Source of the DNA: Edwardsiella tarda ATCC 15947 = NBRC 105688
GTDB lineage: Bacteria > Pseudomonadota > Gammaproteobacteria > Enterobacterales > Enterobacteriaceae
Assembly: GCF_003113495.2 (NCBI RefSeq)
Contig: NZ_CP084506.1
Span: forward strand, 2,790,001 to 2,854,000
Direction: 5' to 3'
Length of the DNA stretch: 64,000 nt
The first letter of the stretch is position 1. Every line of letters begins with the position of its first letter. The notes beneath the pieces are model-generated. The model was not told the DNA's origin and did no database searches. It worked only from the letters and a program-made list of their open reading frames with translations. The position numbers were made by a program, and so were the translations under genes. Shown here piece by piece: positions 49,518 to 57,854 of the stretch.

Positions 49518-49531
49518 AATCGTTTTCATTC
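49518..49531. promoter_or_regulatory. Possible AgaR operator
   Basis: AATCGTTTTCATTC resembles the T-rich AgaR site reported in E. coli (TTTCRTTTYRTTTY as I recall it), with 10 of 14 positions. It lies 33 bp before the agaR start, a good place for autoregulation. Confidence 0.35.
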
Positions 49532-49569
49532 GGCGTATGAGAATTACAGCAAAGGAATAGCGAGGAAGG

Positions 49570-49585
49570 TGTGATCGCAGTTACA
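49570..49585. promoter_or_regulatory. CRP-like site upstream of agaR
   Basis: TGTGATCGCAGTTACA matches the CRP consensus TGTGA-N6-TCACA at 9 of 10 positions, centred about 92 bp before the agaR start. It suggests cAMP-CRP control of the sugar cluster. Confidence 0.65.
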
Positions 49586-49612
49586 GCTTATTTTTCCGTC
49601 AGATCAAGGGCA

Positions 49613-49647
49613 AAAACCTTTCACTTAATTGCCAACCGAAAGGTTTT
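49613..49647. repeat. Inverted repeat in the agaR upstream region
   Basis: AAAACCTTTC (49613-49622) and GAAAGGTTTT (49638-49647) form perfect 10-bp arms around a 15-bp centre. On the reverse strand the right arm is followed by a further T. It may be an operator or a weak terminator. Confidence 0.55.
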
Positions 49648-50029
49648 CACTACGATCAATCTGGCGCGCAGATGTCATCACATTCCCCATTGATGCCCTT
49701 AACGAACTCACGATGCGTTAGCAAGCGAAAGAAATATCGGGAGAAAATGGTGACTGAACGTTGCGTTGTCTAACCGATGGAGATCACATTTTTGTCTTTT
49801 TACCCCGCGATCATGCACACAACGTAAGCGGCAGGCGAGGCAGGCGACGTCGATCACCCTGCCAGTGATCACAATGGGTAATCACGGCCAGCCATGCGGC
49901 AAAATCGTGGGAGCGACTCATCCCATCAAAGGATGGGCGTAGTCGGTAATATGACGGGGAAAGCAACCGAATAGAAAGAGTGGCGAAGCATCATCGGCGG
50001 CGGGGCGGATCACACTATGGGCTACGCGC

Positions 50030-50464
50030 TTAGGACTCCGGCGGCATAAATAGCGCCGCCTGGCGGCTCTGCTCATGCCATAGACTCGTGACGTGATTGC
50101 GCGTCTGCGCCAGGAGCGCCTCACGGAAGGCGACGGCATCACCGATTCCGCGCTGTGGCCACTGCTCGGCTAACGCCGCCAGGCTGACACCGACCACGAC
50201 CTCGCAGTGTGGATGCTTATGGCACATCAGCGCCGCGGCCCGAAAGGGTGGCGCCCCGAGAATATCTGCGATGATCACGACCCCATCGCCGCTATCCACC
50301 TGGTGGAGCGCATCGCACATCATACGGCTCAGCATATTGCTACTGACCCCGTCGCTAAACTCCACGCCGATACATTGGATCGGGCGGGCACCCAGCAGCT
50401 GCGTCAATGCCTTCATCATCCCGCTACCAAAGCCGCTATGACCGGCGAATACGATACCCAGCAT
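50030..50464 (-). CDS. yadI: Orphan PTS EIIA component YadI
   Basis: A 144-residue mannose-family EIIA. It matches E. coli YadI in SSNMLSRMMCDALHQVDSGD and in GAPPFRAAALMCHKHPHCEV, so it is the orthologue that in E. coli sits between yadH and yadE. His9 in GIVFAGHSGFGSG is the expected phosphorylation site. It is paralogous to the agaF product of the nearby cluster (shared DSGEGVVIL-type core and SLWHE end). No EIIB/C/D is in its own transcript, so its partner may be the aga-like EIIB. Confidence 0.9.
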   Translation of the reverse strand: MLGIVFAGHSGFGSGMMKALTQLLGARPIQCIGVEFSDGVSSNMLSRMMCDALHQVDSGDGVVIIADILGAPPFRAAALMCHKHPHCEVVVGVSLAALAEQWPQRGIGDAVAFREALLAQTRNHVTSLWHEQSRQAALFMPPES

Positions 50465-50650
50465 AGATCTTCACCCCCTGCACGCTGCGCGCCATGCGGC
50501 GCCTCTCAATAAGGATGGTGTAGCAGGAAATGACCTGGCTGGCAGCAATCACAGGCAACGGCGCATCAGGAGTGTGAAGTTAGGCGGAAATGGTGGATTT
50601 TACAGCGCCTGCCCTGTGATCAGCGGCAGGCACTGCAAGATAGCGCAGAA

Positions 50651-51421
50651 TCAACTACGTAAGCCACGGCCTCGTTCGATAAGATACCAAGCCATCAGGT
50701 AGAGCACGACGATAAAACCCAGCAGGACGGCGAAGGTTTGCGTTAAGGAGACGTCATGGATCCCCAGGAAGCCATAGCGGAATCCACTGATCATGTAGAC
50801 GATGGGATTGAGCTTGGAGACCGCCTGCCAGAAGGGTGGCAGCAAGCTCAGCGCATAAAATACCCCGCCCAGGTAGGTCAACGGCGTCAGTACAAAGGTC
50901 GGTACCAGGCTGATATCATCGAAAGTACGCGCATATACCGCATTGATCAGCCCGCCCAGAGAGAACAGGATCGCGGTGCACAGCAACGTCATTACGACCA
51001 CTAGCCAACTGTTGACCACCAGCGGGACAAAAAACAGCGAGACCAACGTCACCAGGAAGCCGACGCATACGGCACGGGCTACCCCACCACCGATATAACC
51101 GGCGATGATCACGTGGGTCGGCACCGGCGCGACCAGCAACTCCTCAATACTGCGTTGAAATTTAGCGCTAAAAAAAGAGGCGGCCACGTTGGCGTAGGCG
51201 TTGGTGATCACCGACATCATGATCAACCCAGGCACAATAAACTGCATATAGCTGAAGCCATGCATCTCGCCGATGCGCGAGCCAATCAGATTACCGAAAA
51301 TGATGAAATACAGCGTCATGGTGATCACCGGCGGTACCAGCGTCTGCACCCAAATACGGGCGAAACGATGAACCTCTTTACTCCAGATGCTGCACAGCGC
51401 CACCCAGTACAAACGGCTCAT
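50651..51421 (-). CDS. yadH: ABC-2 type transporter permease YadH
   Basis: Membrane subunit of the YadGH exporter. The 256-residue product has six hydrophobic segments and the ABC-2 region (FLGGVFYALSLLPPFWQAVSKLNPIVYM). It starts inside the yadG stop (4-nt overlap). The substrate is unknown. Confidence 0.94.
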   Translation of the reverse strand: MSRLYWVALCSIWSKEVHRFARIWVQTLVPPVITMTLYFIIFGNLIGSRIGEMHGFSYMQFIVPGLIMMSVITNAYANVAASFFSAKFQRSIEELLVAPVPTHVIIAGYIGGGVARAVCVGFLVTLVSLFFVPLVVNSWLVVVMTLLCTAILFSLGGLINAVYARTFDDISLVPTFVLTPLTYLGGVFYALSLLPPFWQAVSKLNPIVYMISGFRYGFLGIHDVSLTQTFAVLLGFIVVLYLMAWYLIERGRGLRS

Positions 51422-52344
51422 GACTGTTTCTCCTGTTCATCGTTGAGCAATGACACAAACAACTCCTCCAACCGGTTGGCCTTGTTACGCATACTCAATA
51501 CTTGGATCCCTTGAGCGCTCAGCTGGCTGAACAGGCCATTCAGTCCCTGCTCACGCAATACCTCAACCTCCAACGTGGCGGTATCGCACAACTGATACCG
51601 ATACCCCTCCAGACGGGGTAACGGGCTCTTCGGCGCCAGATCCAGGATAAAGGTTTCCGATTCAAGCTTGGCCAGCAGGGCCTTCATCGAGGTGTTCTCC
51701 ACCAGCAGACCATGCTGAATGATGCCGATGTTACGACACAGCATCTCCGCCTCTTCCAGATAGTGGGTGGTGAGAATGATGGTGGTGCCCTGCGCGTTCA
51801 GCTCCTTGAGAAATCCCCACATCGCCCGGCGCAGCTCAATATCCACCCCGGCGGTCGGCTCATCGAGGATCAACAGTTTCGGCTGATGCATCAGCGCGCG
51901 GGCGATCATCAGGCGACGTTTCATTCCCCCCGATAACATCCGCGCCCGCTCGTTACGCTTTTGCCATAGATCCAACTGACTTAGATAGCGCTCGGCGCGT
52001 TGCATCGCCTCATGACGGGTCACGCCGTAATAACCGGCCTGATTTACCACGATCTGCAATACCGTCTCGAACGGGTTAAAGTTGAACTCCTGTGGCACCA
52101 ATCCCAACTGGCGTTTGGCGTTGACCAGATCGCGATCGATATCGTAACCGAATACACTCACTTGCCCGCTGCTTTTGTTAACCAGCGAACTAATGATGCC
52201 TATAGTGGTCGATTTTCCTGCGCCGTTGGGTCCTAGCAGCGCATAGAAGTCGCCGGCCTCGACGGTTAAATCAATGCCACGCAGCGCCTGAACGCCGCCG
52301 GCATAGGTTTTGGTGAGCTGTGATAGCTCGAGAGCATTAGTCAT
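51418..52344 (-). CDS. yadG: ABC transporter ATP-binding protein YadG
   Basis: ATPase partner of YadH. Walker A is LLGPNGAGKSTTIGI (about 37-51), the Q-loop is LVPQEFNFNPFET, the signature is MLSGGMKRRLMIARALMHQP, and Walker B is LLILDEPTAGVD. The 308-residue length equals E. coli. Coupled to yadH by overlap. The promoter should lie in the 212 bp divergent from the CreB-like gene. Confidence 0.96.
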   Translation of the reverse strand: MTNALELSQLTKTYAGGVQALRGIDLTVEAGDFYALLGPNGAGKSTTIGIISSLVNKSSGQVSVFGYDIDRDLVNAKRQLGLVPQEFNFNPFETVLQIVVNQAGYYGVTRHEAMQRAERYLSQLDLWQKRNERARMLSGGMKRRLMIARALMHQPKLLILDEPTAGVDIELRRAMWGFLKELNAQGTTIILTTHYLEEAEMLCRNIGIIQHGLLVENTSMKALLAKLESETFILDLAPKSPLPRLEGYRYQLCDTATLEVEVLREQGLNGLFSQLSAQGIQVLSMRNKANRLEELFVSLLNDEQEKQS

Positions 52345-52556
52345 GGCGATGGGTCAACCTTACGTCAAGCGTTTTGCTTTGGAAGTGACTGGGTAAGCAC
52401 CGACTCGCTCCGCAAGCGCGGCAAAACGGCGCGCCCCGTAGGCGAAGACGGTATAATTATATGTTACATGGCGTGTTGGGTGAAATCACGCTGCTGCCAC
52501 GGGCGGGCTTACTTTGCTATGATGCAATGATTCATTGCTGTCGTGGAAGACATCCT

Positions 52557-53240
52557 GTGCCACCGTTAATTTGGCTTATCGAAGATCGGGCCGACGTCGC
52601 CGACTCGCTGATCTATACGCTGGAAACGGAAGGGTTTAACGTATGCTGGTTTAGCCACAGCCAGCCCGCCCTTGACGCCCTGAAACAACAAACTCCTCAG
52701 TTAGCTATCGTACACACCGTCCTCCCCGACGGCTCAGGCATCGCGCTTGGGCGCGTGCTACAAACACGCCATCCCGCCCTCCCTTTGCTTTTCTTCGCCG
52801 ACAACAGCGAGCAACTGACACAACTCAGTAGCGAAGCCCCGCCGCACAGCACGGCTATCGCCGCCCCCTTCTCCGCACGCGAAGTCTGTGCTCGGTTGCG
52901 CACCCTGCTACAACACCCGGATAAAACGCATGCCCGAGCTACCCGCCTGGAGTGCTACGGCGACTTCACCCTTAACGAGGCGCGTAACTGTGCCCATTAT
53001 TATGGCCATGCCTTACAGTTAACGCGGGCGGAATACCTGTTGTTAAAAACCTTGTTACAAAACCAGGGCCAGGTATTCACGCGCCGCCAGTTGAATGACC
53101 TGCTACGACCGTTGAATGAGAAGAGTGGCGAACGCTGCGTCGATCGCCATCTCAAGACGCTTCGCGCCAAGCTACAACGCATTACTCCGCACGCTATTCC
53201 CTTAAAAACGCATCATGGCGTCGGGTTTAGCATCGAGTGA
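52557..53240 (+). CDS. Orphan CreB-like response regulator with degenerate receiver
   Basis: An OmpR-family protein most like CreB. The GTG start at 52557 has GGAAG upstream and gives 227 residues, near CreB's 229; an ATG at 52527 is an alternative. The receiver keeps the acidic pair (LIEDRAD, residues 9-10) but the phospho-acceptor Asp is His53 (IVHTVLPDGSG against ILDVGLPDISG in CreB), the switch Thr is Ala81 and the conserved Lys is Ala103 (AAPFSAREVCARLRTLL). The winged-helix output domain is intact (LTRAEYLLLKTLLQNQGQVF, RHLKTLRAKLQ, THHGVGFSI). No sensor kinase is adjacent. It probably acts independently of phosphorylation. Confidence 0.88.
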   Translation: MPPLIWLIEDRADVADSLIYTLETEGFNVCWFSHSQPALDALKQQTPQLAIVHTVLPDGSGIALGRVLQTRHPALPLLFFADNSEQLTQLSSEAPPHSTAIAAPFSAREVCARLRTLLQHPDKTHARATRLECYGDFTLNEARNCAHYYGHALQLTRAEYLLLKTLLQNQGQVFTRRQLNDLLRPLNEKSGERCVDRHLKTLRAKLQRITPHAIPLKTHHGVGFSIE

Positions 53241-53330
53241 TACCGGCGCGGCTCGCCCCACTGTTCCGATTTCCAAAGCGAGCGGATTGGCCTATATTAG
53301 CGTCTTTCCTGTTACAGATGATTAACCCTG

Positions 53331-53993
53331 ATGAAAGAAATCGAGAGACTGATCGCGAATAACCAGGCCTGGTCGCAGCAGGTAAAGGAGGACAATCCTC
53401 ACTTCTTTACTAAACTGGCCGAATCCCAGCGTCCACGCTTTCTGTGGATCGGCTGCTCGGATAGCCGCGTCCCGGCAGAGCAGTTAACCGGTCTACAACC
53501 GGGGGAGTTGTTTGTACACCGTAATGTCGCCAACCTGGTCATCCATACCGACCTAAACTGCCTCTCCGTGGTACAGTATGCCGTCGATGTGCTACAGGTT
53601 GAGCACATCATCATCTGCGGTCACTTAGGCTGCGGGGGCGTTGAGGCCGCCATCACTAACCCAGAGTTAGGGCTGATCAATAACTGGCTGCTGCATATCC
53701 GCGATATCTGGTACAAACACAGCACATTGCTGGGCGAGCTGCCGCCGGAGAAACGTATGGATACCCTGTGCGAGCTTAACGTCATTGAACAGGTGTATAA
53801 CCTGGGTCACTCCACGATCCTGCAATCGGCCTGGACGCGCGGCCAGAAGGTGATGATCCACGGCTGGGTCTATGGCTTACAGGATGGACGCCTACACGAT
53901 CTGGACATCACGACCACCAGCCGCGAGAGCCTGGAGTTGCGTTATCGCAACGCGATGGCGAAGCTGTTACAACAGCAAGCGCAAGAAGGTTGA
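53331..53993 (+). CDS. can: Beta-class carbonic anhydrase Can
   Basis: Interconverts CO2 and bicarbonate, essential in air for E. coli. The 220-residue product keeps the zinc ligands C42 and the Asp44/Arg46 dyad ([10 protein letters not shown]) and His98/Cys101 ([12 protein letters not shown]). In E. coli can lies beside hpt and is divergent from it; here the two converge on a shared terminator. Confidence 0.97.
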   Translation: MKEIERLIANNQAWSQQVKEDNPHFFTKLAESQRPRFLWIGCSDSRVPAEQLTGLQPGELFVHRNVANLVIHTDLNCLSVVQYAVDVLQVEHIIICGHLGCGGVEAAITNPELGLINNWLLHIRDIWYKHSTLLGELPPEKRMDTLCELNVIEQVYNLGHSTILQSAWTRGQKVMIHGWVYGLQDGRLHDLDITTTSRESLELRYRNAMAKLLQQQAQEG

Positions 53994-54097
53994 GGCGGCC
54001 ATCGTCTAGGTCAATAAAAAAACGCTGTCCGGTCAACGGATTGATTGTGCGCCACACCATAGACTATCCCCTGTACGATCGGGGGGAAACATAAAGC

Positions 54098-54122
54098 AAA
54101 AAGGCGGCCTAGGCCGCCTTTA
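54098..54122. terminator. Bidirectional terminator between can and hpt
   Basis: The perfect palindrome AAGGCGGCCTAGGCCGCCTT (54101-54120) with A run before and T after serves both convergent genes. Confidence 0.88.
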
Positions 54123-54154
54123 TCTCATCCGATGGTGATACCCGTTACGGCCTA

Positions 54155-54691
54155 TCACTCATCCTGCATGATGACTTTGCCGATATAAGGCAAGTAACGA
54201 TAGCGCTGAGCGTAGTCGATACCAAAGCCAACCACGAATTCATCCGGGATCGAGAAACCGATATACTCGACCGGGACCTCGACTTCACGGCGGCTCGGCT
54301 TATCCAACAAGGTACAGATCGCCAACGAGTTCGGGCCACGCAGGCTAAATAGCTCACGCACCTTACTCAGGGTATTACCGGAATCAATGATGTCTTCAAC
54401 GATCAGTACATCTTTGTCGCGGATATCTTCATCCAGATCTTTGAGGATCTTCACATCGCGTGAGCTGTTCATGGCATTGCCATAGCTGGAGGCCGTCAGG
54501 AAGTCGACTTCATGCGGTACGCTGATCTGGCGGCACAAGTCGGCCATAAAAATGAAGGAGCCGCGCAGCAGCCCCACCAACACCAGCTCTTTGCCACTGT
54601 TACGGTAACGTTCGGAAATCTGGCGTCCCAGTTCGGCTACGCGTGCCTTGATCTCATCTTCCGAGATCATGACTTCTACGGTATGTTTCAT
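54155..54691 (-). CDS. hpt: Hypoxanthine phosphoribosyltransferase Hpt
   Basis: Purine salvage: converts hypoxanthine and PRPP to IMP. The start [20 protein letters not shown] gives 178 residues like E. coli; a longer in-frame version lacks support. The PRPP motif is [16 protein letters not shown] (about 100-115); the flexible-loop SSYGN and the C-terminal [15 protein letters not shown] are present. Confidence 0.97.
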   Translation of the reverse strand: MKHTVEVMISEDEIKARVAELGRQISERYRNSGKELVLVGLLRGSFIFMADLCRQISVPHEVDFLTASSYGNAMNSSRDVKILKDLDEDIRDKDVLIVEDIIDSGNTLSKVRELFSLRGPNSLAICTLLDKPSRREVEVPVEYIGFSIPDEFVVGFGIDYAQRYRYLPYIGKVIMQDE

Positions 54692-54979
54692 CGCTTTTAC
54701 CTTGCGTATGTGCCGTCGCGCGTGGACGGCAAAATCAACCTGCCCTGCGCCGACGGGCCTTCCCGCCCAAGGGCACAAAACAGCGCGGCTTGTTAAGGGC
54801 GCAGAGTATAGCAGGCTAAGGGGGCTTCTTAAACGGTTGCGCGTCACCTGACCGCGCGGGTAGCGATATTCTTATTTAATAAATTACTCTGATTTCATAT
54901 TAAAAATGAATATCAGGCTGTAGCCTAGGCGGTGAAATATGGTACCGTCCTAATACAATAACAAACTGTGTTTCCCGGT

Positions 54980-55327
54980 ATGAAAAAATCCTCGCTACTG
55001 TTACTGCTGTTGGGCTTATTAAGTTTTACCACATCCAGTCGCGCGCTTGATGAGATGCAGGCGGAGGACTTGGCTGATTTGACCGCGATATTTGTCTATT
55101 TAAAAAATGATTGTGGTTATCACGAGTTGCCCAATAGCCAGATTAAGCGCGCGATTGTCTTTTTCGCCAGCCGCAACGGCTGGGATATGAGTAATTACAA
55201 TACCAAAAAGATGAAGAAACTGGGTGAAGAGAGCTACCACGATTTAAGTCGTATCGCCATGCCGATAGAGACCAAATGCAAATACCTGGCCCGTGACTCC
55301 TTAGGCTTGCTCGCCTACGCTAACTAG
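54980..55327 (+). CDS. yacC: Periplasmic protein YacC (PulS/OutS-like)
   Basis: A 115-residue protein, the exact E. coli YacC length from the ATG at 54980. The signal peptide ends near SSRA; the mature part matches YacC in EDLADLTAIFVYLKNDCGYH, in IKRAIVFFASRNGWDMSNYN and in the final LARDSLGLLAYA. Two cysteines (NDCGY, ETKCK) likely form the fold disulfide. Related to pilotins of type II secretion; its target is not known. In E. coli speED and cueO-gcd flank it; here they are absent. Confidence 0.93.
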   Translation: MKKSSLLLLLLGLLSFTTSSRALDEMQAEDLADLTAIFVYLKNDCGYHELPNSQIKRAIVFFASRNGWDMSNYNTKKMKKLGEESYHDLSRIAMPIETKCKYLARDSLGLLAYAN

Positions 55328-55647
55328 CGCCCTCCGCCATCCCGTAGACCCGTGCAGCAAATAGCGCAGGCACGTTGCCCTATTGGGGATAAGTGAGCCG
55401 TAGCTCACCCAACAGAGGGGCCTGCGCTCATAGTCGCTAACACCAACCCAGATCTCGCCATCTCGGCACTCGACACAGCCTCGCCAGTAGCGACGTAAAC
55501 GCGCAGCAGCCTACGGGGCGCTAGCGACGCCCTCATCATCCCGACGCCTCCTAAACGCCAGGTGAAATCATTTCATCACCCATCGTCTATCGCTCTGCAC
55601 GAAACATGTTACAGTCATCGACGCGGCAGAGGACAGGGAGGATCGCC
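55328..55647. other. yacC-yddG intergenic region with nested inverted repeats
   Basis: About 320 bp without a credible gene. It is rich in inverted repeats: a 9-bp outer stem at 55363-55371/55420-55428 enclosing a GTGAGC-CGTA-GCTCAC hairpin, and a GTCGCTA motif (55433-55439) that can pair with either of two TAGCGAC copies (55488-55494, 55522-55528). No T run marks a terminator. It should also hold the yddG promoter. Confidence 0.55.
55363..55428. repeat. Nested stem-loop element
   Basis: AGCGCAGGC (55363-55371) pairs with GCCTGCGCT (55420-55428). Inside it GTTG can pair with CAAC, CCC-TATT-GGG forms a small hairpin, and GTGAGC (55393-55398), loop CGTA, GCTCAC (55403-55408) forms a perfect hairpin. 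I recognise no known RNA family. Confidence 0.55.
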
Positions 55648-56544
55648 ATGCAACAACGCGCCACATTATGGGGGATTTGCGCCATTCTACTTTGGAGTAT
55701 GAGCGTCGCCCTGACGCGTAGTCTCGCCGAGGCATTCGGGCCGACCGGCGCCGGGGCGGCGATTTATTCCCTCAGCGGCATCCTGGTGTGGTGTACGACG
55801 GGAGCACCGCGCGTCCGCGGCCAACCGCTCGGCTATCTCTGGGGGTGTGGTGCGCTCTTCGTGTTCTATATGGTGGCCTTTGCCCTCGCTATCGGCCTGG
55901 CGCACAGCCATAGCCAGACCCTGGAGCTGGGACTGATCAACTACCTGTGGCCCAGCCTCACCCTACTGTTCGCCGTGCCACTCTTAGGGTTACGCGTGCG
56001 TTGGTGGCTGTGGCCCGGCGTCCTGCTGGCCTTCTCCGGCGTCGTGTGGGTGGTCGCAGGCAATGATGGCATCGCCATCGCCGTCCTGCTGCATAACCTC
56101 GGCAGTAATCCCATCGCCTATAGCCTGGCCTTCGCCGCCGCCTTCGCCTGGGCGCTCTACTCCAATCTGCTACGCCACTATCATCCGAGCCACAGCGCCC
56201 TGCCGCTGTTCCTGCTGGTGACCGCCCTCTGTCTATGGGGGTTATGGCTGGCGACGCCTCAGCCGACGATACGGCTCGATAGGACCGCCCTCTGCGAACT
56301 GTTGCTCATGGGGGGGAGCACCGCCGCCGCCTACCTCTGCTGGGATCAGGCCATGAAAAAGGGCAACGCCACACTGGTCGCTGCCCTTTCTTACTTCACG
56401 CCGTTACTCTCCATCGCCATCGCGGCGTTTTGGCTGGCGGCGCCAACCCCGACTAGCCTATGGTCCGGTGTCGGTTTAGTCGTGGTGGGATCGCTCTTAT
56501 GCTGGAGCGCGAGTCGCCCATCGCCGGCTAACGCCGCAAAATGA
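55648..56544 (+). CDS. yddG: Aromatic amino acid exporter YddG (DMT superfamily)
   Basis: An EamA/DMT transporter with ten membrane segments. The start [20 protein letters not shown] has GGGAGG upstream. It matches E. coli YddG in [34 protein letters not shown] and [19 protein letters not shown]. 298 residues. In E. coli yddG lies elsewhere on the chromosome. Its 3' end overlaps convergent yacL by 17 bp. Confidence 0.9.
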   Translation: MQQRATLWGICAILLWSMSVALTRSLAEAFGPTGAGAAIYSLSGILVWCTTGAPRVRGQPLGYLWGCGALFVFYMVAFALAIGLAHSHSQTLELGLINYLWPSLTLLFAVPLLGLRVRWWLWPGVLLAFSGVVWVVAGNDGIAIAVLLHNLGSNPIAYSLAFAAAFAWALYSNLLRHYHPSHSALPLFLLVTALCLWGLWLATPQPTIRLDRTALCELLLMGGSTAAAYLCWDQAMKKGNATLVAALSYFTPLLSIAIAAFWLAAPTPTSLWSGVGLVVVGSLLCWSASRPSPANAAK

Positions 56545-56890
56545 AACTGCGATAGCGTGACAATACCTGTAGAAAGTCCTCCAGACCGCACAAGGCGAGG
56601 CTCTCTTCATCGTAGTAACGCATGCCTTCATCTAACTCATCCCCCTCTAGGGCCAGTTGATTGGCGCGCACCATCACCTCTTCGCTATCCAGCCACAGCG
56701 TGTACTCATGCCCGACTCGCTGCCATTGCCGCTCGCTGCCCTTCAGCTCGGCAGCCGCCTGCTCGATCTCTGTCACGAGAGTCAGATCGCCCTTCACCTC
56801 TTCATTGAGCCAATGGCCCACGGCCTCATGCCCCATAGAAAATACGGCGACCACCTGGCCGCCAATATCGTGGCGAAATTCATAATCCAC
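56528..56890 (-). CDS. yacL: UPF0231 family protein YacL
   Basis: A 120-residue acidic cytoplasmic protein of unknown function, same length as E. coli YacL and clearly orthologous ([67 protein letters not shown]). It stays near acnB as in E. coli, but yebE now lies between them. Confidence 0.95.
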   Translation of the reverse strand: MDYEFRHDIGGQVVAVFSMGHEAVGHWLNEEVKGDLTLVTEIEQAAAELKGSERQWQRVGHEYTLWLDSEEVMVRANQLALEGDELDEGMRYYDEESLALCGLEDFLQVLSRYRSFILRR

Positions 56891-56979
56891 AGCCAGTCCC
56901 TCCTTTACTACCCCGCAAGGGGACTCTTTTTAGTGTAAACCAGCGCGGTTAGATGGCCTGAAATCCGCGTCGCAATCTA

Positions 56980-57011
56980 TAAAAAATAACGCGGAGGCCA
57001 TGGCCTCCGCG
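56980..57011 (-). terminator. yebE terminator
   Basis: The perfect palindrome CGCGGAGGCCA/TGGCCTCCGCG (56990-57011) is followed on the reverse strand by TTATTTTTT, 31 bp after the yebE stop. Confidence 0.88.
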
Positions 57012-57042
57012 CTGTCTGACGGGCGATTTCAGCAAAAATCGC

Positions 57043-57711
57043 TTAAGGGGTCAAGCGCGCCGGGGCCGCCTCCGCTCGGGCGGCTAACTCCCGTTCTAGA
57101 TCGGCGGCCACATCCGATGGAATACCCAATGCTTGGGCTAAGGCATCCAGATAGCTACGCTCCATAAAATGATCGATGTCGATTACCGCACAGCTCAAGG
57201 TATAGATCTCTAGTGCTTCCTCTTCATCGCCTACCCCCTGCGCCAACCGCTTAGGATCGAGTGGCTGAGCCAAGGCCTGATCGATCCACTGACGGGCTTC
57301 CTCGCCCAACGCCATACGGGACAGGCTTTCATCGATGGCCTGTTGCTCACGCTCATCAATGTGGCCATCGCTCTTGGCGGCAAACACCAAGGCCTGCACC
57401 AGGCGACGCACGCGTGCGTCCGGCGGCGCACTCTGTTGGCCATATTGTGGTTCGTCGCGATGGTTCGCCTTCACCCGCGCACGATATTGATTCCATAGCA
57501 ATGCACCGATAGCCGCACCACCACCGATCAGTAAGGCATTCTTCCCCAACTTCCCGGCCTGTTTGCGTACCGACTTATTGCCCATCAGCACGCCAGCCAA
57601 GCCGCCAAGCGCGGCCGGAGCCAGCAGTTTGCTCAGCCCTTCCGCTCCCGCTTTATTCCCCTTCGTGTCACCTAATAGTGACTGCAGTTGATTCAGCCAG
57701 CTCTTGCTCAT
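57043..57711 (-). CDS. yebE: Inner membrane protein YebE (DUF533, TerB-like)
   Basis: In E. coli yebE is a Cpx-regulated gene of unknown function. The start [20 protein letters not shown] gives 222 residues. It matches YebE in [20 protein letters not shown], the hydrophobic [39 protein letters not shown] and [20 protein letters not shown], the TerB-like acidic domain. In E. coli it lies far from acnB, so its position here is a rearrangement. Confidence 0.9.
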   Translation of the reverse strand: MSKSWLNQLQSLLGDTKGNKAGAEGLSKLLAPAALGGLAGVLMGNKSVRKQAGKLGKNALLIGGGAAIGALLWNQYRARVKANHRDEPQYGQQSAPPDARVRRLVQALVFAAKSDGHIDEREQQAIDESLSRMALGEEARQWIDQALAQPLDPKRLAQGVGDEEEALEIYTLSCAVIDIDHFMERSYLDALAQALGIPSDVAADLERELAARAEAAPARLTP

Positions 57712-57803
57712 CCGCGTTATCCCCTTCGCCAAATAGAGTGCTATGAGATTAAGAAGTTAAGCGTCAAGTTATGTCGCCTTTATGCAATAGTATGTAACAA
57801 CAA

Positions 57804-57837
57804 TAAAAAAGGGGAGCCAACTCGGTTAGCTCCCCTC
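57804..57837 (-). terminator. acnB terminator
   Basis: On the reverse strand AGGGGAGC pairs with GCTCCCCT around an 11-nt centre, followed by TTTTTT, 18 bp after the acnB stop. Confidence 0.85.
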
Positions 57838-57854
57838 CCCATATACACGCAGGA

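Larger units (their letters stand above)
49486..50029. other. agaR-yadI intergenic region
   Basis: About 544 bp without a credible gene. It is the control region of the aga-like cluster, with a possible AgaR operator, a CRP-like site and an inverted repeat (listed separately). The rest, toward yadI, shows nothing I recognise. Confidence 0.6.
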
